A DNA stretch of 64,000 bases from Paralvinella palmiformis (taxonomy: Eukaryota > Annelida > Polychaeta > Terebellida > Alvinellidae). Below the pieces are notes generated by a model that worked only from the letters and a program-made list of their open reading frames with translations, had not been told where the DNA came from and did not search any database. The translations under genes were made by a program, and so were the position numbers. How positions within the stretch are numbered: the first letter of the stretch is position 1; each line of letters starts with the position of its first letter. Positions 50,607 to 62,540 of this stretch are shown in pieces. The stretch spans positions 172,033 through 236,032 of the forward strand of contig JAODUP010000655.1 of NCBI GenBank assembly GCA_025642065.1. Direction: 5' to 3'.

Positions 50607-51400
50607 CATTCCATTTATTAATTTACAAATACGCCCACATTTACATACCTTTATAGGAACATATATTCTTTCGTGTAAATATTTTTGTGGTGTTAGTTTG
50701 TATTAAGTGACTAAATCGAGTAGAAATGTTTAGTTTTCCGATTATTGTAAGAATCGGGCATTTTAGATTCACTGAACATTATAACTTAAATGCCTCTTTG
50801 GCAAACACCTAAACACCTAACCGTGATACACTTCATCCAAACTATGTTTAGGAATGAATTATAAACCGTTGTCTCAGTATTGATGAAATTATTTACAGCG
50901 TACTGGCTTGAGAACACTTAAGTTTAAACAATATCTTATTAATCAACACGTTCACTGTAAAAAGGATTATTCATATTCGCTAAAACGAGATATCTTCACA
51001 GGTTACATATTCAAAACAAGAGATAAACATTTTTATCTGTAACTATTATTTATCAAGCGCCAGATATCTGACCAAACAAAAAAAGCTGGCTGTAGAGATA
51101 GCAACAGTTATCTCGGGATATATCTTCAATAGATCTGTAAAGAAATTTCTTTCGAACTGATATGTCGAATATTGTACGGAAAGAACACATTTCATATTAT
51201 ATACCAGATGAAATATTTTACCAATATTTCGGGGAATGGCGTCTCTTTACACCGGAATTTGATATTTTCCGCGGAAAAAAGGCACACGAAAAAAGTCACA
51301 GAAATAAAATCACCAGTTCGGTATTATACATTTTATTTAAATTTTTTATTGGAATTAAAATTTGGACGAAACAAAAACAAAGCAAATCAATGTATTAAAT
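48260..51400. other. Non-coding stretch with CA, GTGC and ATT repeats
   Basis: 48260-48620 is CpG-richer and unique. GTGC repeats at 49686-49740, ATT repeats at 50036-50075, a 78-bp CA tract at 50336-50413 and CA at 50565-50609. No gene recognised. The frames at 51162-51405 are AT-rich and overlapping, so not credible. Confidence 0.5.
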
Positions 51401-51429
51401 TTTGACACAATTAATGTTGGTTATTTAGG

Positions 51430-51960
51430 CGGTGTTTCAGCCGTTGCCACGAAGAAATTCCACCATAGTCTTACGACCCTCAATAAGATCAAGGCACAGG
51501 TTGTGAAGTCGACGAACATGTCGTTCAGTCGGGTTGCCAATAGGATCCTGCTGGATGACTGTACTCACAAGTTATTGGTACGAGGATTATCGTTCACGGT
51601 GGTATCGTGCACATTCCACAGGTCTAGGGAAAACACTGGTGGAAAACGGCGCAGCCTGATGCGATCTCCGGGTCTGTCTGCCGGCTACTGAATCTGTCGG
51701 AAAGAACCACTTACTGGACATGAGTAAGTCCTCGACTTCCAGTGGCTCTTGTGGCATGACAGCTTTAAAGTGTTTCATGCCCTCTTCGCTTTCGTCTACC
51801 GGCAAGATAGCAAGAGACTATCTATCATGCCACAATATAGACGGAATTCGGCATCGGTCTGGTTCTGAGGGGTCTCTGTGGAAGTTGGTCATCAAAGTAC
51901 CCCAGCAACCACTACTTGATCGTTTGAGACATTTTCACCAAATCTTTGTTTTGGGAGTTG
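51430..51960 (-). pseudogene. Decayed MULE-type transposase (C-terminal half of catalytic region)
   Basis: The minus strand encodes, in several frames, pieces typical of MULE transposases found in many invertebrate genomes: TDAEFRLYCGMIDSLLL (about 51850-51800), then LPVDESEEGMKHFKAVMP (about 51805-51750), then FPPVFSLDLWNVHDTTVNDN followed by PRTNN (about 51650-51560). The family pattern is LPxDExExGF...W..HDxxLxGxPRTNNAVEG. Frame changes and a stop straight after PRTNN show it is dead, and the Glu expected in the NNxVE motif is lost. Terminal inverted repeats were not found. Confidence 0.7.
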
Positions 51961-52309
51961 CATGTTTTGTGTATTTGAAACCCTCATGTCAGATTTTAAC
52001 GCCGCCATTATTACTGGGAATGATTTCTACTTTAAGAGAAATATGATATGCCATCCTAGAGAAAACTGGAGAAGATACTGAAACTCACTTTAATCTAAAG
52101 CATTTTATATGCTGCCGATGTGAAGCCATTTTTAATATTAAGTCACAGATCTCTGCACATTAAGATACCTATCCAGGTACAGACCCATGGACAAGATGAA
52201 GCCATTATGTATGTTTCAACTACCTTTAACACATGAGGCCTGAACATCCCTTTACAATAAATAAGACATATATTAATAAATATCATCTTCAGAACCGAAT
52301 AAATTATAT

Positions 52310-52405
52310 TTGTGACCTTTTTGCTGTGACTTTTTTTGCTGTTTTTTGTTTTGTTGCTGTGACCTTTTTTCTGTGACTTTGTTCTGTGACTTGTTTCCTA
52401 GATTC
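52310..52405. repeat. ctgtgactttt degenerate tandem repeat
   Basis: Five imperfect copies of tgtgac(c/t)tttttgc separated by T-rich spacers between the MULE and LINE remnants. Confidence 0.7.
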
Positions 52406-52759
52406 GCGCTGGAAGCCTGTATTTGGCGCAATCAGGACACCATCCCACGTCACAACTAGGAGGACCACTTAAATATCGTTTCAGCTGAGATCTCGTAGTA
52501 GTCTTTCTTTGTAATTCCCGCATTAGCTAGGAGAGTTATGGTGCCTGTATATTTCCACGCCGTTGGAACTAAATTAAAAGCCCATTTCCAGCATATTAGT
52601 AGGACATTGACATGTTTAACTCATTTAAACGGGTCTTTCAGAGAAATGACAAACCTCTATAATGTGTATCTGCGTATGTGGATGTGTACGCGCGCGCGCG
52701 CGGGTGTGTCATTTGAACAATCGAACAGGTCGCTAAATTCAAACAACCTGATTCGGATA

Positions 52760-54055
52760 AGCACGTCAGATTACAACAACAATGACATTTATTTTCAATT
52801 CCTATTGGCAAATGTGCAATCGATTAAAAGTAAGGAGTATATACTTAATGATAAACGAAATAAAAATAATGTTACTTTCGCTGGAATCTCGGAAACATGG
52901 CTACGTAATGACGACGTTGCATGGGTTGAATGTTCTCAATTTAACACAGATAGATATAAAATTGTAACTGCAAACTGCCGAAACCGTAAATGTGGTGGAT
53001 TAGTGTTGATTTACAAAGAAGAAAATACAGCCAAGATCATAGAGAGTGGTCAGAAACGGTCATTTGAATATCTGCTGTGCTCAATAAGCCTGAAGCATGA
53101 TGACGTCACAAACCAAAACAAACCAGCCGCGCTTTGCATTGTGGGATTTATAGGGGGTCCGCTGAGCGATAATACCGAAATATTCCCGCCATTTTAACCT
53201 TAAATGTCAATGTTCCGGATCTGTTATAATCATGCCAAAAACTAACTTCTGAAAATAGGCTGAAAATGAATATTGAAAAAAAGATAATTCATTCTGATAG
53301 GATCACGACAACAATTATGTAAATCAGAAACATTCAAAGAAGTAGGTGCATAACATATCTTGGTGCAGACTTGGATATTACACTTTCTCTCAAAGACATC
53401 ATTAACAGGAAATGTAGAATAGCAATGGGTAATTTACATAAACTTAAGCGCATTAGAAAGAGTCTGACATTAGGAGCAGCTAAGACCATTGCTATAGGAC
53501 TTGTAATCTCACATCTGGATTATGCCAACGTTCTTTACTCAGGCTTACCAACTACCGAGGTGAGCAAATTACAACGAATCCAGAATATGACGGTCAAGAC
53601 TATCACCGGTGCAAGGAAATATGGCAGCAGCACCGAAGCCTTAAAGGCCCTACCTAGCTACCTATCCACCTACGGATAGAGTTCAGTGTTAACCCTTGTC
53701 TTCAGGAGTATGCATGGATTAGCCCCAAACTAACTCGCCCAACAAGATCATAGTTCCTTTCATAAAAATAGGAGATTTGCAGACCGAGCCTTCAGTGTTT
53801 TCGGTCCAAAGGCATGGAACACCTTTCCCAGTAACTTGAGATTTGCGACTCACTATGAACTCAAACTCAAACTTGTATGTTTCAGAGGTATTAATATGTA
53901 TCATTATAATATGTCATGTGTGTATATAGGAGTTTTGTTTTTATATGTGATGGTTTTACATATTATATATGTGATGATTTTATATGTGATGGTATGTAAA
54001 GAGTGTGTAGGTTGAATTGGCGCTATATAAATAAACAATTTGTAATTTGTAATAC
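52760..54055 (+). mobile_element. Internally deleted CR1/Jockey-like non-LTR retrotransposon
   Basis: An APE-type endonuclease start lies in the frame 52538-53197: LLANVQSIKSK, then FAGISETWLRNDD, then CGGLVLIYKE, matching the N-V-(R/Q)-S-(I/V)-K and ETWL motifs. The body of the reverse transcriptase, including the YADD region, is missing. The sequence resumes at about 53350 with the 3' end of ORF2: YLGADLDITLSLKD, ISHLDYANVLYSGLP, KLQRIQNMTVKTITG and, in another frame at 53765-53880, ADRAFSVFGPKAWNTFP. The 3' end is ggcgctatataaataaac followed by ttgtaa repeats. It is dead (deletion, stops, frameshift). Confidence 0.82.
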
Positions 54056-54059
54056 AGAC

Positions 54060-55621
54060 AAAATTTGTAATATGACTGATTATGCTCCATTATAAATGCT
54101 TGTTTTATCCGGCTACCTGAGATTCCGACTCCGACACCATTTCCTCATAACAAAACCTAACCTTACATTGTGTTTACACATGTTTAATACTACAATCCGT
54201 AAATACAAATAAACCAGTTTGCGTCGGTGGTTGTGTGCTGTTGAGGTATCCCAGTGAAGTTGTACAAAAAAATCGTAAGCTATTTTGACAAACACTCAAC
54301 AACAATCTGGGTTGATTTATCTAAGCTCTGTCCACATTCCATTCCCTGAAACTGCGAAATTCTTTACATAAGGCAGTTGCCATAGACATGGGGGTGGGTG
54401 AACCTCTCAATGATTGTAGTCAGGTTCTTCTTAATTTTTGTATGAATAATAGTTGAAGGTTTTATCATAGGTGATGATTGGCTGTGCGGAATGGGCGACA
54501 TAAAGGGGTCTCTACCCCAAATTTCAACAACAACAACAACATGACGTCACGCAGTCGTGACGACACATCTGCTTGGATATTCCCACTTCCAAGATAGTAC
54601 ACAGACTGTACTTGGCGATGTGATAAACCTTTAATAAATTCGTCATATGCTGATAAACATTTAACATACATGGATTTGTCAGCTATAATGGTCGATATGA
54701 AGCAACTGTCAAAACATAGTGACAAACGATCAACAATCCTAGATTAAAAAAATTACTTTCTTATTTTCAGTGTCGTAAATTTATAGATAATACGTAGCTG
54801 TCAAGTTGACCCACTTACGATAGACAGAGATGTCACAATCATTGACCTAAAAGAAAACATTTAGGTCAAGGTCACAACTTTGACACTTGACAGTCAAATA
54901 AAATAGACCAGTAGTCGGAATGGTCTATTTTATATTCAAACATATTACGTAGCCCCACATAATATCACGTAAGCACCGATGTCGGATTAAGCATATGGGA
55001 GCGCACGCGTATGTGTAAAAATTACCCTTTTCACTTTTTGGGCATTGGGGGACGTTTATTCCCCTTTATAGGTAAATATAACTTAAATTCCGTTCCCAAT
55101 GATAATAAGTCTACAGAAATGTGTATTATTGATGCCCAAGTCTGTCGAGGTTCTGTTCATATCACCAACTAAAATATTCGCTCTTATTAATGTAACTATG
55201 TACGATATCAATATCTATTAGCGCTTATTGACATCGTACGTCAGCAAGTCTAGCTAACATACATTAAAAAGGTTATACATATCAGGCCAACATAACCACA
55301 TCGATGGAGTGAGTGAGTATTTAACTATCTGACGTTGGTCTAAGTAGGGCACAGATGAACGACCTCACTCTGAAAGTGTAAAGGGCCTAACGAGCATGAC
55401 GAAGGTCGTAGCTGCTCTGATTGTTGTAAAAATTATCCACTTCTTTCAGGTTTCTCAAGGTATCAGTAAGTTACGAATATGGCCAGAATATAATCTTGAT
55501 TCGTGTTTTATTTTGCTGGATGTGTGAGGAAATGTCACTTATTTTAGAGTTCCTTTCGATAATTGAATAAATCGTGGTCCAAGCGTCAAACGTGCTCATT
55601 AATCGTTATCTCTTACATCAG
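54060..55621. other. Stretch upstream of the receptor exons
   Basis: Should contain or precede the signal-peptide exon of the receptor gene, but none was identified. A 16-base segment between a strong acceptor (cttctttcag) and a strong donor (gtaagt) at about 55450-55467 would join in phase with the first recognised exon, but this is weak. An inverted pair, tgacctaaa...tttaggtca, is at 54843-54869, and paired ttgacacttgacagtca words follow. Confidence 0.35.
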
Positions 55622-56005
55622 CAAAGATGGTCATAACAGATTTGAAAGATGAGGAATACAATCTGTTCGGATACACAAACACAACAATATGGCGCATAGA
55701 CATCAAACAGGATATACTGCTATATGAAGATCTTGCTATGTTCGCACTCAGACACTTTCCACGTGAGTAAATAAATGTCAACAAATTATACACCATAATA
55801 TATATACATATGTATTGCTTTAATTTAGGTTAATAATTGTATCGAATAAGTAAACAAATTTAGTTAATTATAATTATCCGTATATCAGACATAGTAAGAA
55901 TAACGCTGATTTATGATTGCTGTGATTTATTTTATGTTGAAATTATTGTGTGCGGTTTGAGGAAGTTCACGTTCTTGTAGTAATTTTTTCATTAATTGAC
56001 AACAC

Positions 56006-56040
<35 letters not shown>

Positions 56041-58289
56041 CATACAGACACACATGCACACACGCGCACACACATTTTTCATGGTTTAATCTACAACTTA
56101 TATTTATTTCAGAGAGGAATCTGTCGGATTTGATACTTTTAGTTAGCTGTCAGCAAGCTATGGGTCCACTGACAAAAGATAGTTCCGATATAACGTGTGT
56201 CTGTTATAGAGATATTTCCACTTTAACATTATTCGACTGTAATTATGTCATCGAGAAACTCGTCGATGACGTAATAGGTGCCATTATATATCAGGGAGAG
56301 TGGGCGGATGCCATAATTTTTACAGGTATATATATCGCAGGATAAAACGAATTTGTTTTTCTCTTTCCAATAAACTGTTTCAAGTGTAATCTTTTAAATT
56401 ACATTTTGAATTTTTTTTGGCCAACTTACAGACAAGTGGCAATGGTACAACGTTGCTGATGTTCCCAATACTTTTACCATTATTGATTGTACGAAGAACG
56501 CAGATGGTATAAGGGTTTTACTAAATAATTTCCGCAATAAAGGCGACTACGTCAATGTTGTTCTGAGCTGCGAATATGACGTCAACATAGAATTGATATC
56601 GGAGGTAAGATAATTTTGTATGATGAATTATTGCATAAATTATCGTTATTATCAGTAGAAGCTTTAATTTCTTATTTGGTGTGTATTGATTTAGCATTAT
56701 AGAGTTACAACAATTCCCTTGAACTAAACCATTACTAATTATTAGCAATTATAAGTTATGTTTATTATAATATAAACATAATTTTTGGTACATCCCCATC
56801 ACACAAAAAACCTTGATAAAGTTGCGTACTTTTAATATTTCAACAATTACCCCTTTCAATAATTCAATACTTTCACATTCAACTCTTACTATCATAAATA
56901 TAGTTTATTTCTATAAGATGTACTTCGAAAAGTTGCATTTGGTATAAATTTGAACAGAAAAGGGTTTATTTTATATTATCTGAAATCCCCCCCCCCCTCG
57001 TTATTGTTATTGTCATTTAAACAGACAGAGCCAAGCTCGTCAGCATCAAAAGTGAACATCATATCATCACCGACATCTGTTAATGAAACAGAAACTAAGA
57101 TACATGCTTCAATTAATATCTTTATCTATAGAAACGGATCATCAAACTTCTGGTTTCCGTATAATTGCTTGAGCTTCTACTGGATCAGTTAAATAGTTAC
57201 TCAGCTGTAGGTTGGACCGCGATCTATGGTTTAAATAGCCCCCCTCCCCGCACACACACACAAATTCCCAGATATTGACTCTCTACGTGTCCAAACAGGC
57301 ATCATGTATTGGGTTTTTTTCTCATATACACCGATATACGTTAAACAGAATTGTACCAAACAAGACAGTTTTTCCTGTTCGTTTTATTCTACCGATAAAT
57401 ATTGATACATCTCGTCCATCTGTAACTCCTATCAACTTTCATATACCGTACTGAATCATTTCTTTATTCATGTCGATGTAATCTACCTGTATATAATAAA
57501 CAAGTTACCATAACATCCGAAGAAATCTTTTTCAGTATCCAAACAGCCTGAGCATAATTCTCTGTGAATTATTCAGGATAATTTCTTATAATATGAGGGG
57601 TACCTTAAAGAATGGGAGAAAACATATCGTGTAATTAATATCAGAAAGATTTTCCAGTCTTCTAAATTTCAATTGAATGTTCATCTGTTTCTGAGATAAA
57701 CAACTGTGTGAATGATCAAAGTATTTTAAAGCGCTTTGAATATATGGATTGTATAATGCAATATTTAACAGAGTCGTCCCATAAATGAACAATTTGGCTA
57801 AAGATAGATGTACTTGCCCGATATAAAATAATATTTTGTCTTCTGATTTATTTCTAAGCATAAAAACAGTTTTAATAAATCGTAGGCAATTATAAGGGGG
57901 AAAAACATTTATACTGTTTAAAACAGAACATTATATATCGACAGGTAAACAGAGAAAGACATCAAACCCGTCTGGGATATGAACGCTTTAACTGGTTATT
58001 TGTAGATAAGAGAACGTCTTCACTTCACAATGAAACATACGGAAGATTAATAAAAGGAGACAATCTAGTTATTTTACAACCGTATTCCAAGAGTTTCTCA
58101 CTCGTCTCAATCAACGTAAGTTGACCATTTAGATGATTCGTGGAAAAAAGCACACGCATGGACGCACAGACGCACACACCCGCGAATAGACGCACGAATG
58201 CACGTATGCACGCATGCACGTATGCACACACATACACATACACGGTGATATACCACACACACACAAACACACACACACACATTTATGTG

Positions 58290-58333
<44 letters not shown>

Positions 58334-61300
58334 TCTGTGTGCTACCCTAATGCAGCTGTTGATGAGAACGAAAGTGGGCTGTCTAGGTGGTGAAGTACTC
58401 ATCACACGCTGTATGATGGTGTGCAGTACAGGTAACATCATCTCACTTGGAAGCTACAGCAGTAAGGCCGCAGTACTATCCAGAAGTCAGCCTCTGTTAC
58501 CTGGTGTGTTCAGAGAGTTCTATGGACAACAACTTACCGTTGTAGCTAAAGAGGTAGGTACAAATTGTATAATATATTGGTCACTGACTGTATCTTCAAC
58601 AGTATTTATTCAGCTAATTTTATACCTTCGTATGGACGTCATAATCATCATCTTCATCATCATCATCGTCATCATCATTATCATCCCACCATCATCAATA
58701 ATAATAATAATAGTTATTGTTATTATTATTAAGTATTATCAACACATATTATTGTTATAAGAAGAAGAAAAATTATTTTAAGAAAAAGAATCCTACAAAA
58801 TGTTTCGAGGAATATTATCATAATCTATAACCTTCTGGAATTATCTTAATTTTTACGCGTTAATTTTTATCATATGAGAACTATACTTCTGTTATTTGGT
58901 AATACACGAATACATTCAGATGTAAATAATATGGTTTTAATTTATTTTATTTTATAACATGAAGATTAACAAAATATTTATTCCGTGATTTCATTGTCTT
59001 GAATATCAAATGTTTAGCACATACGATGATGAATGGCAGTAGTTTGATTCAGACAACTGGTCATTATTTAACTTATTCAGACACACCCCTAGTTTCATCA
59101 CAGAGTAAAGCTCTATAGTGTTGTATTTCAAACTATCTGTGAAATTTGCATTTTACTATAAGCCGATTAATCTCCTTACAGTGCGAATAAATAGCATCCC
59201 AGTAAAATACACGGTCCAAGCTGCACCGAGCACGATCTTAGTCATAATTCATAATTAATATTTGTTTCCATTTCAGTATCGTCCTTTCTTTATTACACGA
59301 GGCAGAAAGGGCATAGAAGTTGAAATAGTGAAGGTGCTCTCTCAGAAATTTAACTTCAGGTATGAGTTGTTCTTGACCCCATTGTTTAAAATGATATTAG
59401 TAATATTTATGATATTTAGTGATGTTTATATTTTTCATACAGTTACCATATTGGATTATCGCCCGACAAGAAATGGGGAAGTCGTCTCAAAAATGGTTCA
59501 TGGAATGGAATGGTCGGCGTGGTTTTACGTGGAGTAAGTGTTAGCGTTTTTTCAACTGAACATGCGATATTTAATATTCAGCCTAATGGTGATCCCATCA
59601 GTCAATACTTCCATCGGCCCCAAATCAGTCAAACGTTAGTTTCTCCGGACAGGGAACGTTATACACGTGCCAGTACCACTGAACCACTGATTCGTGTTTA
59701 TTATTTTAACCTGTACTACATTAATCTTTTTTAAATGTTTGATCATACAATAATCCGTTTGACCATTTAGTAATCTTTTTGACCATTTATCCATTACAAC
59801 TTGGGGAATTGAGATAATTTCAATCGAAATTTTGTCATTTGGACCATTGACTGGTTTTGTTTCGATCATACTAAACCAGTCATTTGGACTGAAAATTTTG
59901 TCATTTAGTCACAGATGATCATTTAGTCCATGGAAAAATTAAGAGGTATATTAACTCAATTATCATATGTCATTTCTGATGTGCAAAAGAATGACAGAAG
60001 ACCAAGAGCAACATGTTTTCATACATTTGTACATGGGTTTAAATTAAAGTTATCATTTATCACCGTGATTTCTCAATATTTAAAGAAGCGCACAGGAAAC
60101 ACAGCATTAAACAAAATGTGTTTTTTTGAAGTCGTGGCACTATAGTAGGTGGAGTTTTTTCACCCAGCCAGGCGACTGGCAAGGTTTTCTCCACCAAACA
60201 TGACGTATATTCTAAATTTATTTAGAATTAATCTCCGTGGAGAAGCTGTAAATTACACACCATTTGCGTCTCCCTCATTTGAGGTTGCCAGCCACGTAAA
60301 AAATGACATTTTGGCCATTATTACTATTATTATTATTATTATTATTATTCCGTATCTTGATCATAGCTGGCTGGTTCTAAAAGTAACGGTAAGCTATTTG
60401 ACGTGACGCTGATGACTAACAAAGGCGAGTGAGGGAGCGAGACCTCGGCGCTGGTCACAAAAGGGTCGACTCCCCAAAGGGAAAAATCCGGCAAATGCAG
60501 CTTGGATTCGGATTCAAATCCACAACTTGGAAGTTTTCAGCGCAACGCTCTAACCGCTGTGCTATCGGTGAAGCCGGTGAATAAGACGGGAAACGCCAAT
60601 AAATAAATAAATGGCGCCTGTATAATGGTCACTGATGTTGGCGGTCAATTGACATTTTGGTGGTCACGGTCGATAAACCACGGACCAGACATTGCGGTCG
60701 TTCGCGATTTATTCTAATTATACAGTCGTCTGCGTTTTGAAGCGAAAAATGGCGAATGACAGTTAGAAACTATCATCGCGTAATTAAAAGCGATGACAAT
60801 CCTGTGCATTGTTTCTCCATATAAGGAAGCAGACTTGTGTATTGGCGGTTTAACAATCAGCGAAGATCGAATCACTGCCATAGAATTTACGACCCCACAT
60901 CACATCGAGCCTAGTGTCATCCTTCTGAATCTCAAATGGCGGAGATGGGGCTATTTCTATCAGGTAAGAAAACACCTGTCCAACTTAGATAGAACTTTAT
61001 ATTCCATCCATGTAGTTATATATACATGTGTGTGTGTGTGTGTGTGTGTATGTGCGTGCGTGCGTGCGTGCGTGCGTGCGTGGAAGTTGATTGACATTTT
61101 TAGCCTACCGTATTCACCGTAAAACAACAACATTGAACAATTTTGCAGGTGTTTCATCTCTGGCTGTGGCTCAGTCTGGGTGTTATAATTGTATTTATTG
61201 GTGTATTGCTATGGCTACTGGTTAAGTTTGTACACCATAGCGCTTCTGGAACCCGACCATTATCCATTGTCGACACGTTGTTCATCTCGTATGGGATGGC

Positions 61301-62045
61301 TCTGCATCAAGGTGAATATTTTTATCAGATTTTTATCTACGAGGTATTAGCGAAATGTTCCAGTTATCTGAAAGCTGTTAATGGACGGCTAACAAAAAGG
61401 ATGAACCTTTAATCTCGTGTTTCGTTTGCTCATGGCGAGCATCCAACGAAATTGCTGTACGTTCTGGATCGATACCTTCCGAAATTGTAAATTTTTTCTG
61501 TTTGATTTCCGTCCTAGTATCACATTCACTTTATGTATCTGTGATTCACAACATCGGATTTGTGTCGTTGACCTATAAACGGCAAAGCTAAGCGGTACCG
61601 AAGCGTTTATTTTTTGGTTCCAAGACATTTTGCATAAATCTTCGTAAATGTTCATTTTATATCATAACTCTCTACGGTAAAAAAAACCCAAAAAACAACG
61701 ACAACAAAAATAATCAACTAATGTAGCAGCTTCACTGCTAAGTTGATTATCCACAATAAACCATTCTTTGGACATTATCACGGCCGATTTCGTCATCTAC
61801 CTTGTAGATTGTCTTTTTTTTTCACAGGAAGCCGGTTCCCGACACAATGGCCATCAATTCGTCTTTTATTGTTTATGTATTGGTTGATGATGAGCTGGCT
61901 GCTGTCAATATATACCGGTAGCCTGACGGCCAGTTTGGCTGCGAAAAAAGTGGAAATGCCCTTCACTACGTTAAGACAGTTAGCGGATAGTAAGGACTAT
62001 ATAATGGCTTTAACACGAGGATCTGTTAGGGAAGAGCTTTTCAAG
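55622..62045 (+). CDS. Divergent ionotropic glutamate receptor-like channel (iGluR/IR superfamily), partial
   Basis: Ten GT-AG exons, all phase-compatible: 55622-55762, 56113-56325, 56432-56604, 57945-58115, 58356-58553, 59277-59359, 59443-59533, 60826-60963, 61149-61311, 61828-62045 (1589 nt, ~529 codons). Exons 1-5 give an amino-terminal domain ending in LTVVAKE. S1 follows, with KGIEVEIVKVLSQKF, SPDKKWGSR, NGSWNGMVG and LTISEDRITAIEFTTPH; the Arg in SEDR aligns with the residue that binds the ligand alpha-carboxyl in iGluRs. Next come M1 (about LSLGVIIVFIGVLLWLLV), pore loop (FISYGMALHQGSRFP), M2-M3 (LMMSWLLSIYTGSLTASLAA) and early S2 (TTLRQLADSKDYIMALTRGS). The gate motif SYTANLAAF reads IYTGSLTASLAA here. 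The product would be a plasma-membrane cation channel subunit. The signal-peptide exon, the rest of S2 and M4 are not in the window. No stops interrupt the exons, so it is probably functional. Confidence 0.88.
56003..56073. repeat. (CA)n tract in receptor intron
   Basis: CA repeats with aca/tac/gcg variants ending about 40 bases before an exon acceptor (56111-56112). Confidence 0.93.
57025..57192 (+). other. Possible alternative terminal exon of the receptor gene
   Basis: After an acceptor (catttaaacag) a 55-codon frame (TEPSSSASKVNIISS..., ending FYWIS) is open to a TAA and is in phase (0) with exon 3 (ends 56604). But exon 3 joins smoothly to the exon at 57945 (LISE|VNRERHQ), which fits the domain fold. 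If used, this would give a truncated, channel-less product. No family match. Confidence 0.25.
58140..58335. repeat. CA/CGCA then GT tracts close to an exon acceptor
   Basis: acgcac/atgcac-type repeats, CA, then GT repeats. The two halves are complementary and lie within 60 bases of the acceptor at 58355, so the pre-mRNA could pair across them. Confidence 0.9.
58630..58760. repeat. ATC/ATT trinucleotide repeats in receptor intron
   Basis: atcatc, ataata and att blocks. The Ile-rich frame is an artefact. Confidence 0.9.
59735..59935. repeat. Degenerate 'catttagt' word repeat in receptor intron
   Basis: Spaced copies of gaccatttagt, gaccatttatcc, gtcatttggacc, gtcatttggact, gtcatttagtc and gatcatttagtcc over 200 bases. 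Confidence 0.55.
60450..60615 (-). repeat. tRNA-like SINE fragment, minus strand
   Basis: ggattcaaatccacaacttg (B box complement) and aacgctctaaccgctgtgct (A box complement) preceded by actccccaaagggaaaaatc, then aataaataaata at the far end. Same type as the fragment at 23585-23660. Confidence 0.6.
61024..61082. repeat. (TG)n(CGTG)n tract in receptor intron
   Basis: tgtgtg grading to gcgtgcgtgcgtg, 65 bases downstream of the donor at 60964. Confidence 0.93.
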
Positions 62046-62078
62046 GTAGGCTGGAATACTTCCGGAAGCTGAAAACAA

Positions 62079-62093
62079 TTGTGTGTGTGTGTG

Positions 62094-62128
<35 letters not shown>
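62079..62128. repeat. (GT)n tract
   Basis: GT repeats with one ttg interruption, immediately preceding the 120-bp terminal repeat. Confidence 0.93.
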
Positions 62129-62130
<2 letters not shown>

Positions 62131-62240
62131 AGCTGTGTATAATAAGGCACAGGCACAGAGAATCTCGATCCGTGAATTCAAACTCTGGACGTTTCTTCAG
62201 GGGACTGAATCCAGAGTGGCGACTTTTCTTGCTGAGACAT
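62121..62240 (+). repeat. Left copy of a 120-bp direct repeat
   Basis: Identical by eye to 63834-63953: starts tgtgtgttttagctgtgtat, ends cttttcttgctgagacat. Similarity continues more weakly past the end (ccaagcaaaatcaaaa versus ccaagcaaaaacaaaa). Confidence 0.9.
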
Positions 62241-62540
62241 GTGTAATGTCTCACCAGTCCCTAAGCCGCCAAGCAAAATCAAAATACGAATCACCTACAG
62301 CCGTGGAGTTTGGGTGTAAAACACCCAAGTCAGATCACGGCAGTAGTGAGAATGTTTAGCTTAATTATCTAAGCAGCCCTATTTATAGCTATTTTTCAAT
62401 TGCTGTATCTTTCTTAAAAGCAATACTATATAAAGCATAAAACCCAATTGTCACCGTCTTCAAAGATCAGTTTTTACAACGGGCAGGCGTCATGAAGCGA
62501 CTACTATTAAAACTGTTTATCTTAATTACTATTAAAAGAC

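Noticed and set aside
60149..60406. 85-codon plus frame in a receptor intron
   Set aside because: Ends in ATT-repeat isoleucines, shows no similarity, and lies between well-supported receptor exons.
62081..62359. 92-codon frame after the last receptor exon
   Set aside because: It is the 120-bp repeat read through; the second copy of the repeat shows it is not a receptor exon.
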